Shown piece after piece: positions 52,048 through 62,129 of a stretch of DNA of 64,000 bases. This DNA is from an uncultured Clostridium sp. GTDB lineage: Bacteria > Bacillota > Clostridia > Clostridiales > Clostridiaceae. Each line of letters begins with the position of its first letter. Within the stretch, counting starts at the first letter, position 1. The stretch is from positions 1 to 64,000 of the forward strand of contig URKQ01000009.1 in the NCBI GenBank assembly GCA_900548455.1, written 5' to 3'. Below the pieces are notes generated by a model. The model made no database searches, was not told the origin of the DNA, and saw only the letters and a list, made by a program, of their open reading frames with translations. A program made the translations under genes and the position numbers.

Positions 52048-55000
52048 AAATACATACATCCTATGTTGATATTAAACTATTAAAATAAATAGTAAAATAC
52101 AACTAGATAGAAAATTTAAATACATCTCATATTGATATTAAACACAGCCTAAATATAAAAATACCAATTATAAAAAGAAATTTAAATACATCTCATGTTG
52201 ATATTAAACCAAGATAATTTGATAAGTGTACAATTAGACGACAAATTTAAATACATCTCATGTTGATATTAAACTTGCTTATTGGGAAAATAGACAAGCA
52301 TTTATGTCATTTAAATACATCTCATGTTGATATTAAACAAAAATAGTTTTATAGCTTCAACTTTCAATATAACTATTTAAATACATCTCATGTTGATATT
52401 AAACAGTCTCTCTTGAACTCCTATCTCATATACCATCCTTATTTAAATACATCTCATGTTGATATTAAACCTTAATCGTTAGAATGTTAATACCTAATAC
52501 AAGCTCATTTAAATACATCTCATGTTGATATTAAACTGATAGATTAACTCTATTAAGATATGAGAATATGCTATTTAAATACATCTCATGTTGATATTAA
52601 ACTTACTATAAAGGGTGTAAGTAATCTTACAGGACACTTATTTAAATACATCTCATGTTGATATTAAACCAAATTAAGATTGAGGAACTAGAAAAACAAT
52701 TCAAATTTAAATACATCTCATGTTGATATTAAACAAAACACTCTAGGATTCGATCCTTTGCATAAAATATTTAAATACATCTCATGTTGATATTAAACAT
52801 AATAGTTTAGCTACCTTATACAGAATAAAAGGATTTAAATACATCTCATGTTGATATTAAACGGCACGATATGAAGTCAAATGAGGATAAGATAAAATTT
52901 AAATACATCTCATGTTGATATTAAACGTAATGGATAATATAAATTTTGGAGGAATTATAAATTTAAATACATCTCATGTTGATATTAAACTTCCTCCACA
53001 CCTTGTACACTTATTTCCAAACATTAAATTTAAATACATCTCATGTTGATATTAAACGCGTTACAATAACCTACGTTTTTTTGTAAATCTGATTTAAATA
53101 CATCTCATGTTGATATTAAACAAAAATTTTTGGTGCAAAAGGAGACGGAATAACAGAATTTAAATACATCTCATGTTGATATTAAACATTATCATTAAAC
53201 CTATTATTATGATGTACAAATCAAATTTAAATACATCTCATGTTGATATTAAACACTTCTTTATAAGCTTTTTAATGTTTTGAAACTTTATTTAAATACA
53301 TCTCATGTTGATATTAAACCACAAATTACTTATATCTTTTTTTAACCTTAAATATATTTAAATACATCTCATGTTGATATTAAACTTTTCACTTGCTAAA
53401 CTTTCAAATTCTTTAATTAGTATTTAAATACATCTCATGTTGATATTAAACACATTTTTAATTTTACTAGTGTCAGATGCAATTTCATTTAAATACATCT
53501 CATGTTGATATTAAACTATTTATAATGATGTTTCTTATAATAATTTACCTGAATTTAAATACATCTCATGTTGATATTAAACTAATGAATATTCCTAGCA
53601 AAATAAGAATTGGAGCATGATTTAAATACATCTCATGTTGATATTAAACCTTTAGTTGTTTTCCCATCTAAATCTAATATATTATCATTTAAATACATCT
53701 CATGTTGATATTAAACATAAGCAAATCTTTTGTTTTTTCCTTCAGGTATGTATATTTAAATACATCTCATGTTGATATTAAACAATAATGCCTGTGTACC
53801 AAAAGGTGTGCCATACCTTATTTAAATACATCTCATGTTGATATTAAACTTTTGAACAGTTATCTTACATTTTTCATCTGATGAATTTAAATACATCTCA
53901 TGTTGATATTAAACATACCCCCACCTATATATTTTTTATAATCTTTATTCCCATTTAAATACATCTCATGTTGATATTAAACCCATTCAACACCGTCTTC
54001 TTTATAAGATTCACTAAAATTTAAATACATCTCATGTTGATATTAAACATATGTATTAATGGGTGCTGGGTTTACAGACCTTAAATTTAAATACATCTCA
54101 TGTTGATATTAAACAAACTTGGTCCCGTTACCCCCAATCCTGGAGGAGGATTTAAATACATCTCATGTTGATATTAAACGAAATTCCGGGAGAAAATTAA
54201 TAAAAATAGAAAATATATTTAAATACATCTCATGTTGATATTAAACGTTTAACCCATGAAACTCACAATTTTTGCAGTTTATTATTTAAATACATCTCAT
54301 GTTGATATTAAACACTTCTAAATTTGCTTTTTCTATAAATTCTTCAATATTTAAATACATCTCATGTTGATATTAAACTATGATTTGTTTGTTCCACGTG
54401 ATAATTATTTTAAATTTAAATACATCTCATGTTGATATTAAACGGTTGATTTGTTACTTAGTAAATATTTTAAAACTCTATTTAAATACATCTCATGTTG
54501 ATATTAAACTCTAATAGTATCGCCTAGGTACACCCTTTCAGCTAATTTAAATACATCTCATGTTGATATTAAACCTCTAATAGTATCGCCTAGGTACACC
54601 CTTTCAGCTAATTTAAATACATCTCATGTTGATATTAAACTTGTCAGCGGTAACTCCAAAGGCTTGTAATGTCTGATTTAAATACATCTCATGTTGATAT
54701 TAAACTAACAGATTTAATAATGCAACGTTACTTCCTTATAGATTTAAATACATCTCATGTTGATATTAAACTCCCATTTCAATAATCTTTTCTGCTATTT
54801 CATCATATTTAAATACATCTCATGTTGATATTAAACGTGGTAAAGCGATTTGGTTATTTAAATAAAACTTAAATTTAAATACATCTCATGTTGATATTAA
54901 ACCTAATTGGATTTGCCTTTTCCCAAACTTTTTCATCAATTTAAATACATCTCATGTTGATATTAAACAATTAATTTTTTATAATAAAAACGCATGGCTA

Positions 55001-55689
55001 AAATTTAAATACATCTCATGTTGATATTAAACAAAGCATATGAATGCTCAGTTATGTAGAGTATTTGAATTTAAATACATCTCATGTTGATATTAAACGT
55101 TAGTAGGTGCTGTCTTTTCCTCATAAGTTATAGCATTTAAATACATCTCATGTTGATATTAAACTTACTATGCAGCCTTAACAGTTAATTTTGCTAACTT
55201 TATTTAAATACATCTCATGTTGATATTAAACGTGCTTTTACTGTTACCCCTTCTTCTTCTCCACTCATTTAAATACATCTCATGTTGATATTAAACTTAG
55301 GAGACATTGAGAAACAGGATAAGCCTTACCTATTTAAATACATCTCATGTTGATATTAAACCTATAGATTTAGCAATAGCCTTTACAACATAAGAAAATT
55401 TAAATACATCTCATGTTGATATTAAACCATGCCTTTACTTCACTACTAAGCCATTTAAGCCATATTTAAATACATCTCATGTTGATATTAAACTAGTGTT
55501 TCCTCACTGTTACCTTTGTGTGTACTCGGATTTAAATACATCTCATGTTGATATTAAACATGCCTTTTTCATAAGCAGAAACGCTGCTTCTATATTTAAA
55601 TACATCTCATGTTGATATTAAACGTCTCCTAGCAGCGCAAAATTCCCATGGGGAGTTGAATTTAAATACATCTCATGTTGATATTAAAC

Positions 55690-55794
55690 CATTGATTTTA
55701 AGGCATTCCTCATTTTCATGATACCCCTAAAAGCTTTTGAAATCAACATTTTCTTGTTTTTTTACCAGGTGATTTTATATTTTAAATTAAGAAA
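55690..55794 (-). promoter_or_regulatory. CRISPR leader with promoter
   Basis: AT-rich stretch between the first repeat and the cas2 terminator. On the minus strand TTGATT (55741-55746), a 17-bp spacer and TATCAT (55718-55723) form a promoter that would start the pre-crRNA about 20 bases before the first repeat. A short inverted repeat TTTCAAAAGCTTTT overlaps the spacer. Confidence 0.75.
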
Positions 55795-55842
55795 GAAAAA
55801 ATCTCTTAATCCAAGTAATAACAATGGATTAAGAGATTTTTT
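55795..55842 (-). terminator. Terminator between cas2 and the leader
   Basis: AAAAAATCTCTTAATCCA pairs perfectly with TGGATTAAGAGATTTTTT. It follows cas2 by 36 bases and separates cas transcription from array transcription. Confidence 0.85.
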
Positions 55843-55877
55843 AAGTTTTGGTGGTTGGTAAAATATCCTCTTCCTAT

Positions 55878-56174
55878 TTAAATAATCAAATCTTCACCAG
55901 TATCATATTTTTTATTTCCTAATATTTCTTCACCATATACCCCTTCATTCATAACTTTAATTATGCAAATGAAATCTTCTTGCTCATCAATTACTTTTTT
56001 TAAATCTTTTCTTAATGATATTAGTTTCGAAGGAGTTATCTCTCCTCTGAATACTGAATTTTGAAAATGTGATAAATATTTTTTACAAACTTTAAATACT
56101 CTATTTACTCTCTTTTCATTTACATCATAAAATAGAAAAGCATAATTATAATTTATGTTTTTTGTTTTAGCCAT
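55878..56174 (-). CDS. cas2: CRISPR adaptation protein Cas2
   Basis: A 98-residue protein of usual Cas2 size. The N-terminal beta strand ending FLFYDVNEKRVNRVFKVCKKYL holds, in sequence, the conserved Asp after the first strand; SVFRGEITPSKL follows. Cas2 bridges two Cas1 dimers during spacer integration. It starts directly at the end of cas1 (adjacent stop and start) and is the last gene of the operon, next to the leader. Confidence 0.92.
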   Translation of the reverse strand: MAKTKNINYNYAFLFYDVNEKRVNRVFKVCKKYLSHFQNSVFRGEITPSKLISLRKDLKKVIDEQEDFICIIKVMNEGVYGEEILGNKKYDTGEDLII

Positions 56175-57173
56175 TTAATACCCTTCTTTCATATTAAAAG
56201 GTTTAAATTCCTTATCTTCCATTATAAACTTTATTAATTTGTAACAATCTAATTTAATTGCAGTTCTATAAGTTACTTTTCTTTTTAATCTTTCATGAGT
56301 AAAAACACTTTCACAACGGTCTTCAAAAGCATTAATAAATATTTTTCTTCCCTCTTCATTTAAAAGACAATAGTTAACTTTTTTATCAAAATGCTTTGAA
56401 ACTTGTATTTTCTTATTGTTAACTAATTCAAATATAGTTTTATATACAATTACAGGTTTAAAAACTTCACTTATATCAAGACTCAAAGAAAATCTTCCTT
56501 CTGATGGTTCATGTAAAAAGCTAATTCTTTGATCTAAATGAGTTCTATAAATAGCTGAAATGGTCTTTGTATATAATAGTGTGTTCCCAAAAGAAATCAA
56601 TGCATTTATAGGATTATCAGGTGGTCTCTTTACACGTTTGTTCAAGATAAAATCCTCGGGCAATATATACTTAAACTCACTATAAAACCGTTGCCAAACT
56701 TCTCCTTCTACTGCCATCACTTCCTGTATTCCTAAGGAATTATCAACTCTTTCTTTAAAATCTGATTTAATCCAATCTATAGTGCCTTTTACTTCCTTTT
56801 TACCATGTTTATAATAATGGTACAGAACTTCAGAAATATTAATTCCTATTGTATTCACTATGGCTTTTGCAACTGTTAGTCTTTTATTATTATAAGCTTC
56901 TACTTGTTTTACCAGTAACTTCCCACTATTATATTTATTTTTAGGATAAAAAGTCCCACTGTATCCCTCATAGTAATTAAAAAAGTGAACAATTATATTG
57001 TTCTGTGAAAGAAAGTCTAATAACTTTGAGTTTATACTTACCTCTGCTAAGCAATAAATTTCTGTGGTATTTTCAACTGGTATATAAACATTTTTATCAC
57101 CTTTTCTAAAACACAGTGAATTATCTTTTCTTGTAAGTTCACCCATGGATGTAATATATCTAGTACTCCCCAT
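56175..57173 (-). CDS. cas1: CRISPR integrase Cas1, type I-B
   Basis: About 332 residues. The active-site residues of Cas1 are visible: Glu in MAVEGEVWQRFY (~156), His in ISFLHEPSEGRFSL (~221) and Asp in SLDISEVFKP (~233). The N-terminal beta domain begins MGSTRYITSMGELTRKDN. The longest frame starts at TTG 12 bases upstream, but TTGGAGG there is the ribosome binding site, so ATG at 57173 is the start. It lies about 95 bases after cas4. It integrates new spacers at the leader end of the array. Confidence 0.95.
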   Translation of the reverse strand: MGSTRYITSMGELTRKDNSLCFRKGDKNVYIPVENTTEIYCLAEVSINSKLLDFLSQNNIIVHFFNYYEGYSGTFYPKNKYNSGKLLVKQVEAYNNKRLTVAKAIVNTIGINISEVLYHYYKHGKKEVKGTIDWIKSDFKERVDNSLGIQEVMAVEGEVWQRFYSEFKYILPEDFILNKRVKRPPDNPINALISFGNTLLYTKTISAIYRTHLDQRISFLHEPSEGRFSLSLDISEVFKPVIVYKTIFELVNNKKIQVSKHFDKKVNYCLLNEEGRKIFINAFEDRCESVFTHERLKRKVTYRTAIKLDCYKLIKFIMEDKEFKPFNMKEGY

Positions 57174-57268
57174 ATTATCCTCCAATCTTTAATATATCTG
57201 AAAATTATGTTTTCTTTTCAATTGTATTAAGCAGAAAAATCTTAGTTTAGCACAAGAAACCACTTATA

Positions 57269-57763
57269 TTAAATATAACAGTATTCATAATAAGCACATT
57301 TCTTGCACCCTGCTTTGTTTATGATGTTTGGAATTTCGTCTGCTTTTAATAGTTCTTCAATGTCATTAATAATACTTGAAAGTTCATCTTCAATTTTAGG
57401 AGTTAACTCTATTATTAACGTCTTCTTGGACGTTTTATTTTTTTCAACGAACTCTAATTTACCCTTTCTTTCTATACCCTTATCTTTTAATGTTTTTAAA
57501 TATAGAAATAGTTGCCACTTTGCAGCATCCACATCTGCATCTGACTTTTTAATTTCTACTAGATAATCCTTTGTTAACTTATCAAGTTTAATATTATCTA
57601 TTGCTAATTCAGTATCTTTTCCCTGTTCAGCCTTTTCTTCGTGGATAGCTTTTCCAATTTTTACAATCTCACTGTTATCCTCAAGATTTAGTCTATTACC
57701 ATGAAGCCAGCATTGCCTTTTGCAGTGAAAATAATAGTTAATTAATGTACCATTAACTTTCAT
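57269..57763 (-). CDS. cas4: CRISPR adaptation nuclease Cas4
   Basis: A 164-residue RecB-like nuclease. His41 in IGKAIHEE, Asp56, the Glu70-Ile-Lys72 motif and Gln84 in WQLFLYL give the nuclease core. Cys14 (or Cys18) with C-terminal Cys153, Cys156 and Cys162 (AGCKKCAYYEYC) would hold a 4Fe-4S cluster. Cas4 trims and orients prespacers, selecting those with a proper PAM. It lies 24 bases after cas3 and ahead of cas1. Confidence 0.93.
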   Translation of the reverse strand: MKVNGTLINYYFHCKRQCWLHGNRLNLEDNSEIVKIGKAIHEEKAEQGKDTELAIDNIKLDKLTKDYLVEIKKSDADVDAAKWQLFLYLKTLKDKGIERKGKLEFVEKNKTSKKTLIIELTPKIEDELSSIINDIEELLKADEIPNIINKAGCKKCAYYEYCYI

Positions 57764-57787
57764 CTATAAGACTCCAATCTCATTATT

Positions 57788-60364
57788 TTATAACTCAATA
57801 AATCTTCCTACTTGTTTTTCAAATTTATCCTTATTTAATTTTTCTCCTTCAAAATATTCCTCACCATTTTCAAGATAGTACAGCTCACCTATTTTTTTAT
57901 TATACGGCAAATCAACATTCTTCTTAATTTCGTAGATAAAGTAATTCATTTTGCTTTTTACTATGGATAATTTCACTTGCTTTTCAGCATAGTCCATTAC
58001 ATTATCTTTTAAAAGCTCCTCATATTCATCCCATATCTTTTCACCATCTAATATTTGATTTTTCTCATCTTTAATTACCCTACTTAAATATACTGACATA
58101 CTCCAATTGTTATCATCTATTAGTTTCATCCTCTTCTCAACATCGATAAAGTTTAGATTTCCAACCTTTTCTTTAAAAAAATCCTTCAAATTATTTTCAT
58201 TTAAAGCATCATTGAAATTATCTTTAATTCTACTTAGGACCTTTTCATAATACTCTTTGAAATGCTTATTAACTAAAATTTCTCTCATTTCATTATTTAG
58301 TAAGGATAAATCTTGGTTAATTCTCACATCATCTTTATATATAGAATTGGCATTATCTAAATCAAAGAAATATACTTCCCCAATCTTTTTACACGATCTG
58401 TTAATACGTCCCATAAACTGTTCTTCACTATCAAGCTTTGAGATATCTTTATATCCTATATCCATATCTATATCTACTCCAGCTTCTATAACCTGAGTAG
58501 CTACTAAAATCATACCTTCCTCACTAGCCTGTTTACTTTTTATCTTTTCTAAAATACGTTTTCTTTCAACAATATTATCATCACCTGTCATTAACTCTAT
58601 GTTAGAACATATACCACTTTCAAGAAGTCTATTATAGAAATCAAATGCACTTTGTTTTTTTATAAATTCAACTAAAATTTTCTTTTTTCTAATAGAATTT
58701 TTCTTTACATGTTCAAATAAAAGATCAAGGACATTGTCCTTATTCATAAGTTCATAACTTATCTTAACCCTCTCTTTAAACAACTTATGTGAAAAATACT
58801 TTTCTCCATTTGAAATCAGGTTCATACTTTCATCGTTTATATCTATTTCTTTATCAATTAATATGTTTAGCTCTGGTAATGTTGCAGACATAATAATAAT
58901 CTTCATATTTAAAATTTTCCCAAATACTTTTAAAAAACTTATTATCTCACTCCAAATTATATTTTTATAACTTTGAATTTCATCTAGTACCACCACGGAA
59001 TTTACAAGTTGATGAAAGGCAAAAACTGATTCCTTAGAGCTTCCAAACATCACATCAAATAAACTGACATGAGTACTTAAAACTACAGGGTAATTCAAAA
59101 ATTGCCTATTTAGCAAAGATCTAGTATAAAATTCATCATTCTCAATATAGTCATCTTCATTGTTTTTCTTGAATTTCTTTATAGGATATATAGAATTAAT
59201 TACTGCAATCTTGCTTAAAATTTCTTTTTTGCCTTCAAATATTTTGCTTAAAGTCTCCATATTTTGCTCTATTAAGGTATTAAAGGGATAAATATAATAT
59301 ATCTTTTTTAAATTCTTATCGTGATTAAAAAGCTTAAAACTTAAATTAAATGCAGTATTACTTTTCCCACTTCCTGTAGGCGCTTCTAAATAAAATATAT
59401 TCCTATCAATATTATTAATCAACTTATCTTCTGCGTCTAAAAACATCTCATTTCTTAAAATATTTATATCACCTACGGACGATAAATCTTTATTTTTACC
59501 ATAATTACTACTCTCGTATTCTCTAATAGATTTGTATACCTTTCCTTCTTTAAAAACATCATAGAATTCTTTAATATCATCAATATCACCTAAATTTTCA
59601 ATTTCAACTCCATTATTAAATTCCGTTGTAGCATAATAATCACATGCTATTAAAAGTGAAAATATAAGCTTTGAATAAATATACCTACATATATTTTTCT
59701 CACTAGAATAATTACTAGTTAATTCATTTATCTTAGTAAAAACATTGTTAATGGTATTTATTCTTAAATTAACTTCTTTTTTATAAGTTGTTTTATATAA
59801 AATACTTTCTTCATTTAAAAGCCTTTCCCCTTCTCCATCTAAGCTGAACTTTTCTTTAAACTCTTCCATAAAATTTAAATCTCCATGATGCCTTGATATT
59901 ATATAACTATTTATTATCATAAAATCTAATAAAACATTTCTTTCATTGCCCTTAAATGCTTTTATCTTATAAAAAAAATGGTTAACATATAAAACTGATG
60001 ACATCATAGAGTGATTAAAGTTTTTACTAGGTTCGCAACTATTTATATTTAAATCATTATGAAGTCTCAACTTCTGAAAACAAGGATTAACTTTTCCCAT
60101 ATCATGAAATGGAAATATATTTACTATCATTTCAATAAATAATTCCTTAGCCTCTACCGTTAAATCCTTTAATAGAATTTGCTCTATATTATTAAAAATA
60201 TAATCTAAGTTCTTACTATTAACTATTCTATAAAAATACTTTATAACTAAATCTAAATGTTCAACCAACAATTCTTTTCTATCTTTTTCTACATGTGCTA
60301 AAATTTTATAATCATCATTTATAAAATCCTGAAAATTTATTAAGCACTTTTTATCTAAATACAT
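57788..60364 (-). CDS. cas3: CRISPR helicase-nuclease Cas3 (HD fused)
   Basis: An 858-residue protein. The N-terminal HD nuclease has FHDMGK (His87-Asp88), NHSM (~117-120) and SRHHGD (~158-162). The helicase part has Walker A APTGSGKS (328-335), the DEIQ box (461-464), SAT (~493-495), ATQVIEAGVDIDMDIG (motif V) and QFMGRINRSCKK (motif VI). It is recruited by target-bound Cascade and degrades the DNA. AGAAGG lies ahead of the ATG. A hairpin in the 43-base gap after cas5 may lower its expression relative to the Cascade genes. Confidence 0.96.
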   Translation of the reverse strand: MYLDKKCLINFQDFINDDYKILAHVEKDRKELLVEHLDLVIKYFYRIVNSKNLDYIFNNIEQILLKDLTVEAKELFIEMIVNIFPFHDMGKVNPCFQKLRLHNDLNINSCEPSKNFNHSMMSSVLYVNHFFYKIKAFKGNERNVLLDFMIINSYIISRHHGDLNFMEEFKEKFSLDGEGERLLNEESILYKTTYKKEVNLRINTINNVFTKINELTSNYSSEKNICRYIYSKLIFSLLIACDYYATTEFNNGVEIENLGDIDDIKEFYDVFKEGKVYKSIREYESSNYGKNKDLSSVGDINILRNEMFLDAEDKLINNIDRNIFYLEAPTGSGKSNTAFNLSFKLFNHDKNLKKIYYIYPFNTLIEQNMETLSKIFEGKKEILSKIAVINSIYPIKKFKKNNEDDYIENDEFYTRSLLNRQFLNYPVVLSTHVSLFDVMFGSSKESVFAFHQLVNSVVVLDEIQSYKNIIWSEIISFLKVFGKILNMKIIIMSATLPELNILIDKEIDINDESMNLISNGEKYFSHKLFKERVKISYELMNKDNVLDLLFEHVKKNSIRKKKILVEFIKKQSAFDFYNRLLESGICSNIELMTGDDNIVERKRILEKIKSKQASEEGMILVATQVIEAGVDIDMDIGYKDISKLDSEEQFMGRINRSCKKIGEVYFFDLDNANSIYKDDVRINQDLSLLNNEMREILVNKHFKEYYEKVLSRIKDNFNDALNENNLKDFFKEKVGNLNFIDVEKRMKLIDDNNWSMSVYLSRVIKDEKNQILDGEKIWDEYEELLKDNVMDYAEKQVKLSIVKSKMNYFIYEIKKNVDLPYNKKIGELYYLENGEEYFEGEKLNKDKFEKQVGRFIEL

Positions 60365-60389
60365 AATCTACCTTCTTTTTTATAAAACT

Positions 60390-60409
60390 AAAGGAGGTTT
60401 CCCTCCTTT
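60390..60409 (-). terminator. Intercistronic hairpin between cas5 and cas3
   Basis: TAAAGGAGG-GAA-ACCTCCTTTA type stem (minus strand) directly at the cas5 stop, followed by TTTTATAAAAAAG. It could be a weak terminator or an mRNA-stability element inside the operon; it also contains Shine-Dalgarno-like words in a stem. Confidence 0.5.
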
Positions 60410-61157
60410 AATAAAACACTATATTTTTACCATCTACATCATAAACATCTACATTTGATACCTTTTTTACCCTATTATTAGTAAATATGAAACTAGCTAA
60501 CTCATATTTGTTTGTTTCCTTCTCCAGTGCAATTGGCAATTTTTCTTCATATTTAAATGTGGTTTGTTCATCTTCTAAATCATCTTCATTATCATAACTA
60601 TCCATTTGAAAATCCTTTTTTACATAAAGGCAATCTATTTTTGAAACATTATTGCACATACATACATCTTTAATAATCCTTGCTCCTTCTATATCTGCAA
60701 AATGATCATTTTTACCTAGGTATGGTAAATATACAAACCCTCTAGTAAGTATTGCACTAACAACTTTATTACTTTCATCATTATCAAGTTTTAAATATAT
60801 GTCCCATTGTGGATTCTCTAACCATTGTTCTTTAATAATTAAATTGCCACCTTGCTCTTGTGATGCATATCCTACAGAGTTATTGTAGGTTTGAACCTTT
60901 CTAGAAGGATTAATTCTTTTAGGAACTATTGCAACTTCAATATCCTTAAGATTGTCATAAAATTTAGGATAATCGTACTTCTTATTGTTATAACTATTAA
61001 AGCATTGATTATACCCTTCATATCCTAAAATTGCACCAAATATCCCAAGTAGCGCTACCTTATGAATATTTCCATAGGTAAAATAATAATAAGTATTAAC
61101 ATCTGGTTTTTTGAAGAATGCAAAGGGTCCTTTAAGCGTAAATTTTAAAACATCCAT
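60408..61157 (-). CDS. cas5: Cascade subunit Cas5, type I-B
   Basis: A 249-residue RAMP protein. It starts MDVLKFTLKGPFAFFKKPD, with HKVALLGIFGAILGYEGY shortly after, the Cas5 N-terminal pattern. GFVYLPYLGKNDHFADIEGA lies in the second half. An acidic loop SYDNEDDLEDEQTT (~188-200) is unusual but typical of variable regions. Cas5 caps the crRNA 5' handle in Cascade. The ATG follows cas7 by three bases. Confidence 0.9.
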   Translation of the reverse strand: MDVLKFTLKGPFAFFKKPDVNTYYYFTYGNIHKVALLGIFGAILGYEGYNQCFNSYNNKKYDYPKFYDNLKDIEVAIVPKRINPSRKVQTYNNSVGYASQEQGGNLIIKEQWLENPQWDIYLKLDNDESNKVVSAILTRGFVYLPYLGKNDHFADIEGARIIKDVCMCNNVSKIDCLYVKKDFQMDSYDNEDDLEDEQTTFKYEEKLPIALEKETNKYELASFIFTNNRVKKVSNVDVYDVDGKNIVFY

Positions 61158-61160
61158 ATC

Positions 61161-62129
61161 TTATACCTCTTGCCTTGTAAAAATATTAAATAACTTTGCT
61201 CCTTTTATATCTGTTTTTATCTCTGTAGTATATGGATTGAAGTAAACTTCTATATTGTCTATCCTATCTTTTACAGAATTAATTAAGTCACCACATTTTA
61301 TACTAATTACATTTTTATCTTCACCCTTAAAAAACTCAATATATTGAGCTAAGTTTGGAAGATATAAATTATTCTTAGCTTCTACAAATAAAGCAAATTC
61401 ATTTTCACAACCAACCTTTGAATTAGTAGCAAAAGATGTAGCTGCACATAATGAAGCTTCTTTAAATCTACTATAATCCTCTGCTGTATATCCCTCTGTT
61501 ACACCTAATTCTCTAAACTCCTTATATGCTAGTGGATTTATTGAAAATGGATAAAAATAATGTGCTTCATTACTTACAATCTTACTTCCTAAAGTAGAAT
61601 TTTTAGCATCCTCTTTATCTTCATCTTCCTTTCCTTGATTCTTACCAGGTTTTTCTGAAGCATCTCTAAAAGGCGAAAGAATTTGTTGTTCATCTGCAAA
61701 TGTATCTTCATACTTGTTAAAACCTTGACCTATTTGAACCGCTCCTGTAATTGAGATATTATTTCCTTCTTCTGCAAACGTTGCTCCAAAGTTTTTTACA
61801 TCAATTGCCTGAAATAGATTGGTTAAAAGCTTTTTACCGTCTTTCTCTTTTTTCAAATCTTCAACTTCAAAAATATATTCATATCTCTCCTTAAGTGACC
61901 TAGGCACTAGCAAAGTTTCTCCCTTTTTACTTTCTGCAAACCTCATTGATTTAATATATAAAACTTTTTCACCACTATTTTCCCACATTTTTTTCATAGG
62001 ATATTTAAAAGCCTTATCACTTCCAAATACATCTCCTGTAGAAGTAGTCTTTGGATATCCTGTAAAATCTGCATTCCAATTAGCCATTATAGAAGAAACT
62101 CCCAAAACTCCATATACTCTATTCTCCAT
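61161..62129 (-). CDS. cas7: Cascade backbone subunit Cas7, type I-B
   Basis: A 322-residue RAMP protein beginning MENRVYGVLGVSSIMANWNA, then DFTGYPKTTSTGDVFGSDKA, as in clostridial type I-B Cas7 (Csh2/Cst2/DevR-like). It also has AVQIGQGFNKYEDTFADEQQ and HYFYPFSINPLAY. Several copies wrap the crRNA in the complex. A charged, variable loop SEKPGKNQGKEDEDKEDA (~165-182) may lie outside. AGGAGG precedes the ATG, which follows the cas8b stop at once. Confidence 0.92.
   Translation of the reverse strand: MENRVYGVLGVSSIMANWNADFTGYPKTTSTGDVFGSDKAFKYPMKKMWENSGEKVLYIKSMRFAESKKGETLLVPRSLKERYEYIFEVEDLKKEKDGKKLLTNLFQAIDVKNFGATFAEEGNNISITGAVQIGQGFNKYEDTFADEQQILSPFRDASEKPGKNQGKEDEDKEDAKNSTLGSKIVSNEAHYFYPFSINPLAYKEFRELGVTEGYTAEDYSRFKEASLCAATSFATNSKVGCENEFALFVEAKNNLYLPNLAQYIEFFKGEDKNVISIKCGDLINSVKDRIDNIEVYFNPYTTEIKTDIKGAKLFNIFTRQEV

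Larger units (their letters stand above)
50531..55689 (-). CRISPR. Type I-B CRISPR array, 70 repeats
   Basis: I count 70 repeat units of 30 bp. On the plus strand the consensus begins ATTTAAATACATCTC and ends TTGATATTAAAC; the period is 64-68 bp. From 52114 to 55689 there are 55 nearly invariant units. From 50531 to 52077 there are 15 divergent units (CTTATG or CCTATG, GAAGTT, GTTATT variants), and four intervals there hold a ~185-bp element instead of a 34-38 nt spacer. Sense of transcription is the minus strand: crRNA repeats begin GTTTAATATCAAC and end TATTTAAAT, giving an ATTTAAAT-type 5' handle as in other type I-B systems. The degenerate end is the old, leader-distal end. Spacers 54510-54544 and 54575-54610 are the same. 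Confidence 0.97.

Noticed and set aside
50546..52069. Plus-strand frames of 66-77 codons at 50546, 51433 and 51848, similar to each other
   Set aside because: They start from the ATG inside CRISPR repeats and are alike only because the embedded DNA element is repeated. They have no ribosome binding sites, and copy 2 breaks the frame.
50531..52077. CreTA-like toxin/antitoxin in the embedded elements
   Set aside because: No toxin-like small frame with start and stop signals and no crRNA-mimic unit outside the array could be made out; the elements lie within the array rather than between cas genes.
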